From Chloroflexota bacterium (GTDB lineage Bacteria > Chloroflexota > Anaerolineae > Caldilineales > Caldilineaceae), in contig QEUW01000365.1 of assembly GCA_003577005.1 (NCBI GenBank), forward strand, positions 1 to 7,534: a stretch of DNA of 7,534 nucleotides, written 5' to 3'. Made by a program: the position numbers and the translations under genes. Each line of letters starts with the position of its first letter. Positions within the stretch are counted from its first letter, which is position 1. The notes under the pieces were generated by a model that was not told the origin of the DNA, did not search any database, and saw only the letters and a list, made by a program, of their open reading frames with translations. This document shows, in pieces, positions 6,617-7,534 of the stretch.

Positions 6617-7534
6617 ATGAATCACAACGAACCAACTTCCCTCTTCCTCCGTGCGTGCCGTGGGTTGCCGACAGAGCGGACGCCTATCTGGCTGATGCGC
6701 CAGGCGGGGCGCTATATGGCGGAGTACCGCGCCATCCGCGAAAAATATGCCATGCTGGAGGTCATCCGCACGCCGGAGTTGGCGGCGCAGGTGACGCTCC
6801 AGCCGATTGACCGCTTTGGCTTTGATGCGGCGATCATCTTTGCCGACATCCTACCGCCGCTTATCGGCATGGGGCTCAAGCTGGACTTTGTCAAGGGGGA
6901 GGGGCCGTCTATCGAAAACCCCATCACCAGGGCCTACGATGTGGATATCCTTGCCACGCCACCGGCCACAGAGACGATGCCGGGCACGCTCAAGGCAATT
7001 GAATTGGTGAGCAAGGAGCTGGCTTCGCGCAACATCCCGCTCATTGGCTTTGCCGGTGCTCCCTTTACGCTCGCCAGCTATGCAGTGGAGGGGGGCAGCA
7101 CGAGCAACTATGCCAAAGTCAAGGCCTTTCTATACAGCAAGCCAGCCGCCTGGAAACGGCTGATGGTCAAGCTGGTCACTGTCCAGGCCGATTATCTGGC
7201 GCAGCAGGTGAAGGCCGGCGCCGCGGCGCTCCAGATCTTTGATTCGTGGGCCGGTCTGGCGCTGGGCCAGCAGGATTACCTGCGCTACGTCCAGCCGTAC
7301 AACACCATGCTCTTCAAGGCCGTGGCCGCCTTGGGTGTGCCGGTGATCAACTTTAGCCAGGGCGTCAACGCCTATTTGATGGATGCAGTAGCCTGCGGCG
7401 GCGACGTAATCGGGCTGTACTGGCGTATGCTGCTTGATTGGTCGTGGCGCCAGATCGGCTATGGCAGACCGGTGCAGGGCAATCTCGACCCAGTCGCGCT
7501 GCTGGCCCCGTGGCGTGAACTCAAAGCCCGCATC
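6617..7534 (+). CDS. hemE: Uroporphyrinogen decarboxylase (C-terminus beyond window)
   Basis: HemE removes the four acetate carboxyl groups of uroporphyrinogen III to give coproporphyrinogen III in the cytoplasm, directly after the HemC, HemD and HemB steps of this operon. The visible 306 residues include signature 1, PIWLMRQAGR (23-32, with substrate-binding Arg28 and Arg32), FADIL with the catalytic Asp77 (human Asp86), signature 2, GFAGAPFTLASYAVEGG with Tyr155 (human Tyr164), FDSWAG with Ser210 (human Ser219), and QGNLDP (287-292). The family is about 340-360 residues, so some 40 residues, including the conserved C-terminal histidine, lie beyond the edge; the gene itself shows no sign of being broken. 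The ATG fits the family N-terminus, but no Shine-Dalgarno sequence is visible in front of it, only the foot of a long repeat stem. Residue 268 is Tyr, where the family normally has Asp in GLDW. Confidence 0.96.
   Translation, partial: MNHNEPTSLFLRACRGLPTERTPIWLMRQAGRYMAEYRAIREKYAMLEVIRTPELAAQVTLQPIDRFGFDAAIIFADILPPLIGMGLKLDFVKGEGPSIENPITRAYDVDILATPPATETMPGTLKAIELVSKELASRNIPLIGFAGAPFTLASYAVEGGSTSNYAKVKAFLYSKPAAWKRLMVKLVTVQADYLAQQVKAGAAALQIFDSWAGLALGQQDYLRYVQPYNTMLFKAVAALGVPVINFSQGVNAYLMDAVACGGDVIGLYWRMLLDWSWRQIGYGRPVQGNLDPVALLAPWRELKARI

Overview
This window looks like chromosomal DNA of a moderately GC-rich bacterium, most likely a member of the Chloroflexota (Caldilinea/Anaerolinea-like). 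That placement is an inference from gene style: a large signal-transduction ATPase beginning with the 'LTPLLGR ... [10 protein letters not shown]' module, a HemC-HemD fusion, and a chlorite-dismutase-family (HemQ-like) gene inside a heme operon. No 16S or other marker is present to confirm it.

Layout: (1) Positions 1-2154, minus strand: the N-terminal 718 residues of an NB-ARC/STAND ATPase with a TPR-like helical region. It runs off the left edge, so any C-terminal DNA-binding domain is out of view. (2) Positions 2161-2910: a divergent, apparently non-coding region of about 750 bases. It holds a long inverted repeat (2487-2557), a three-unit 10-bp repeat (2641-2670), a small dyad near the regulator gene (2232-2266) and a good sigma70-like promoter candidate (2815-2843) facing the heme genes. 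(3) Positions 2911-7534, plus strand: a tightly packed heme-biosynthesis operon, hemC-hemD fusion, hemB, HemQ-like gene and hemE (cut by the right edge).

How the genes work together: HemB condenses two 5-aminolevulinate molecules to porphobilinogen. The HemC part of the fusion polymerises four of these to hydroxymethylbilane, and the HemD part closes and inverts ring D to give uroporphyrinogen III. HemE decarboxylates this to coproporphyrinogen III. The HemQ-like protein would act at the end of the coproporphyrin-dependent route (coproheme to heme b), which predicts CgoX- and CpfC-type enzymes elsewhere, perhaps just downstream.

Nothing here looks like an undescribed multi-gene system; the gene content is ordinary core metabolism. 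The most unusual structure is in the hemQ-hemE gap: an array of 7-bp repeats (TGGTTAA in both orientations) that would form an uninterrupted 24-pair RNA stem. It begins inside the end of the HemQ-like reading frame and ends 9 bases before the hemE start codon, where no ribosome binding site is visible. Other items worth checking are the Ser/Ala/Pro-rich N-terminal extension on HemB, the strand-polarised inverted repeat in the divergent region, and a Tyr replacing a normally conserved Asp in HemE.
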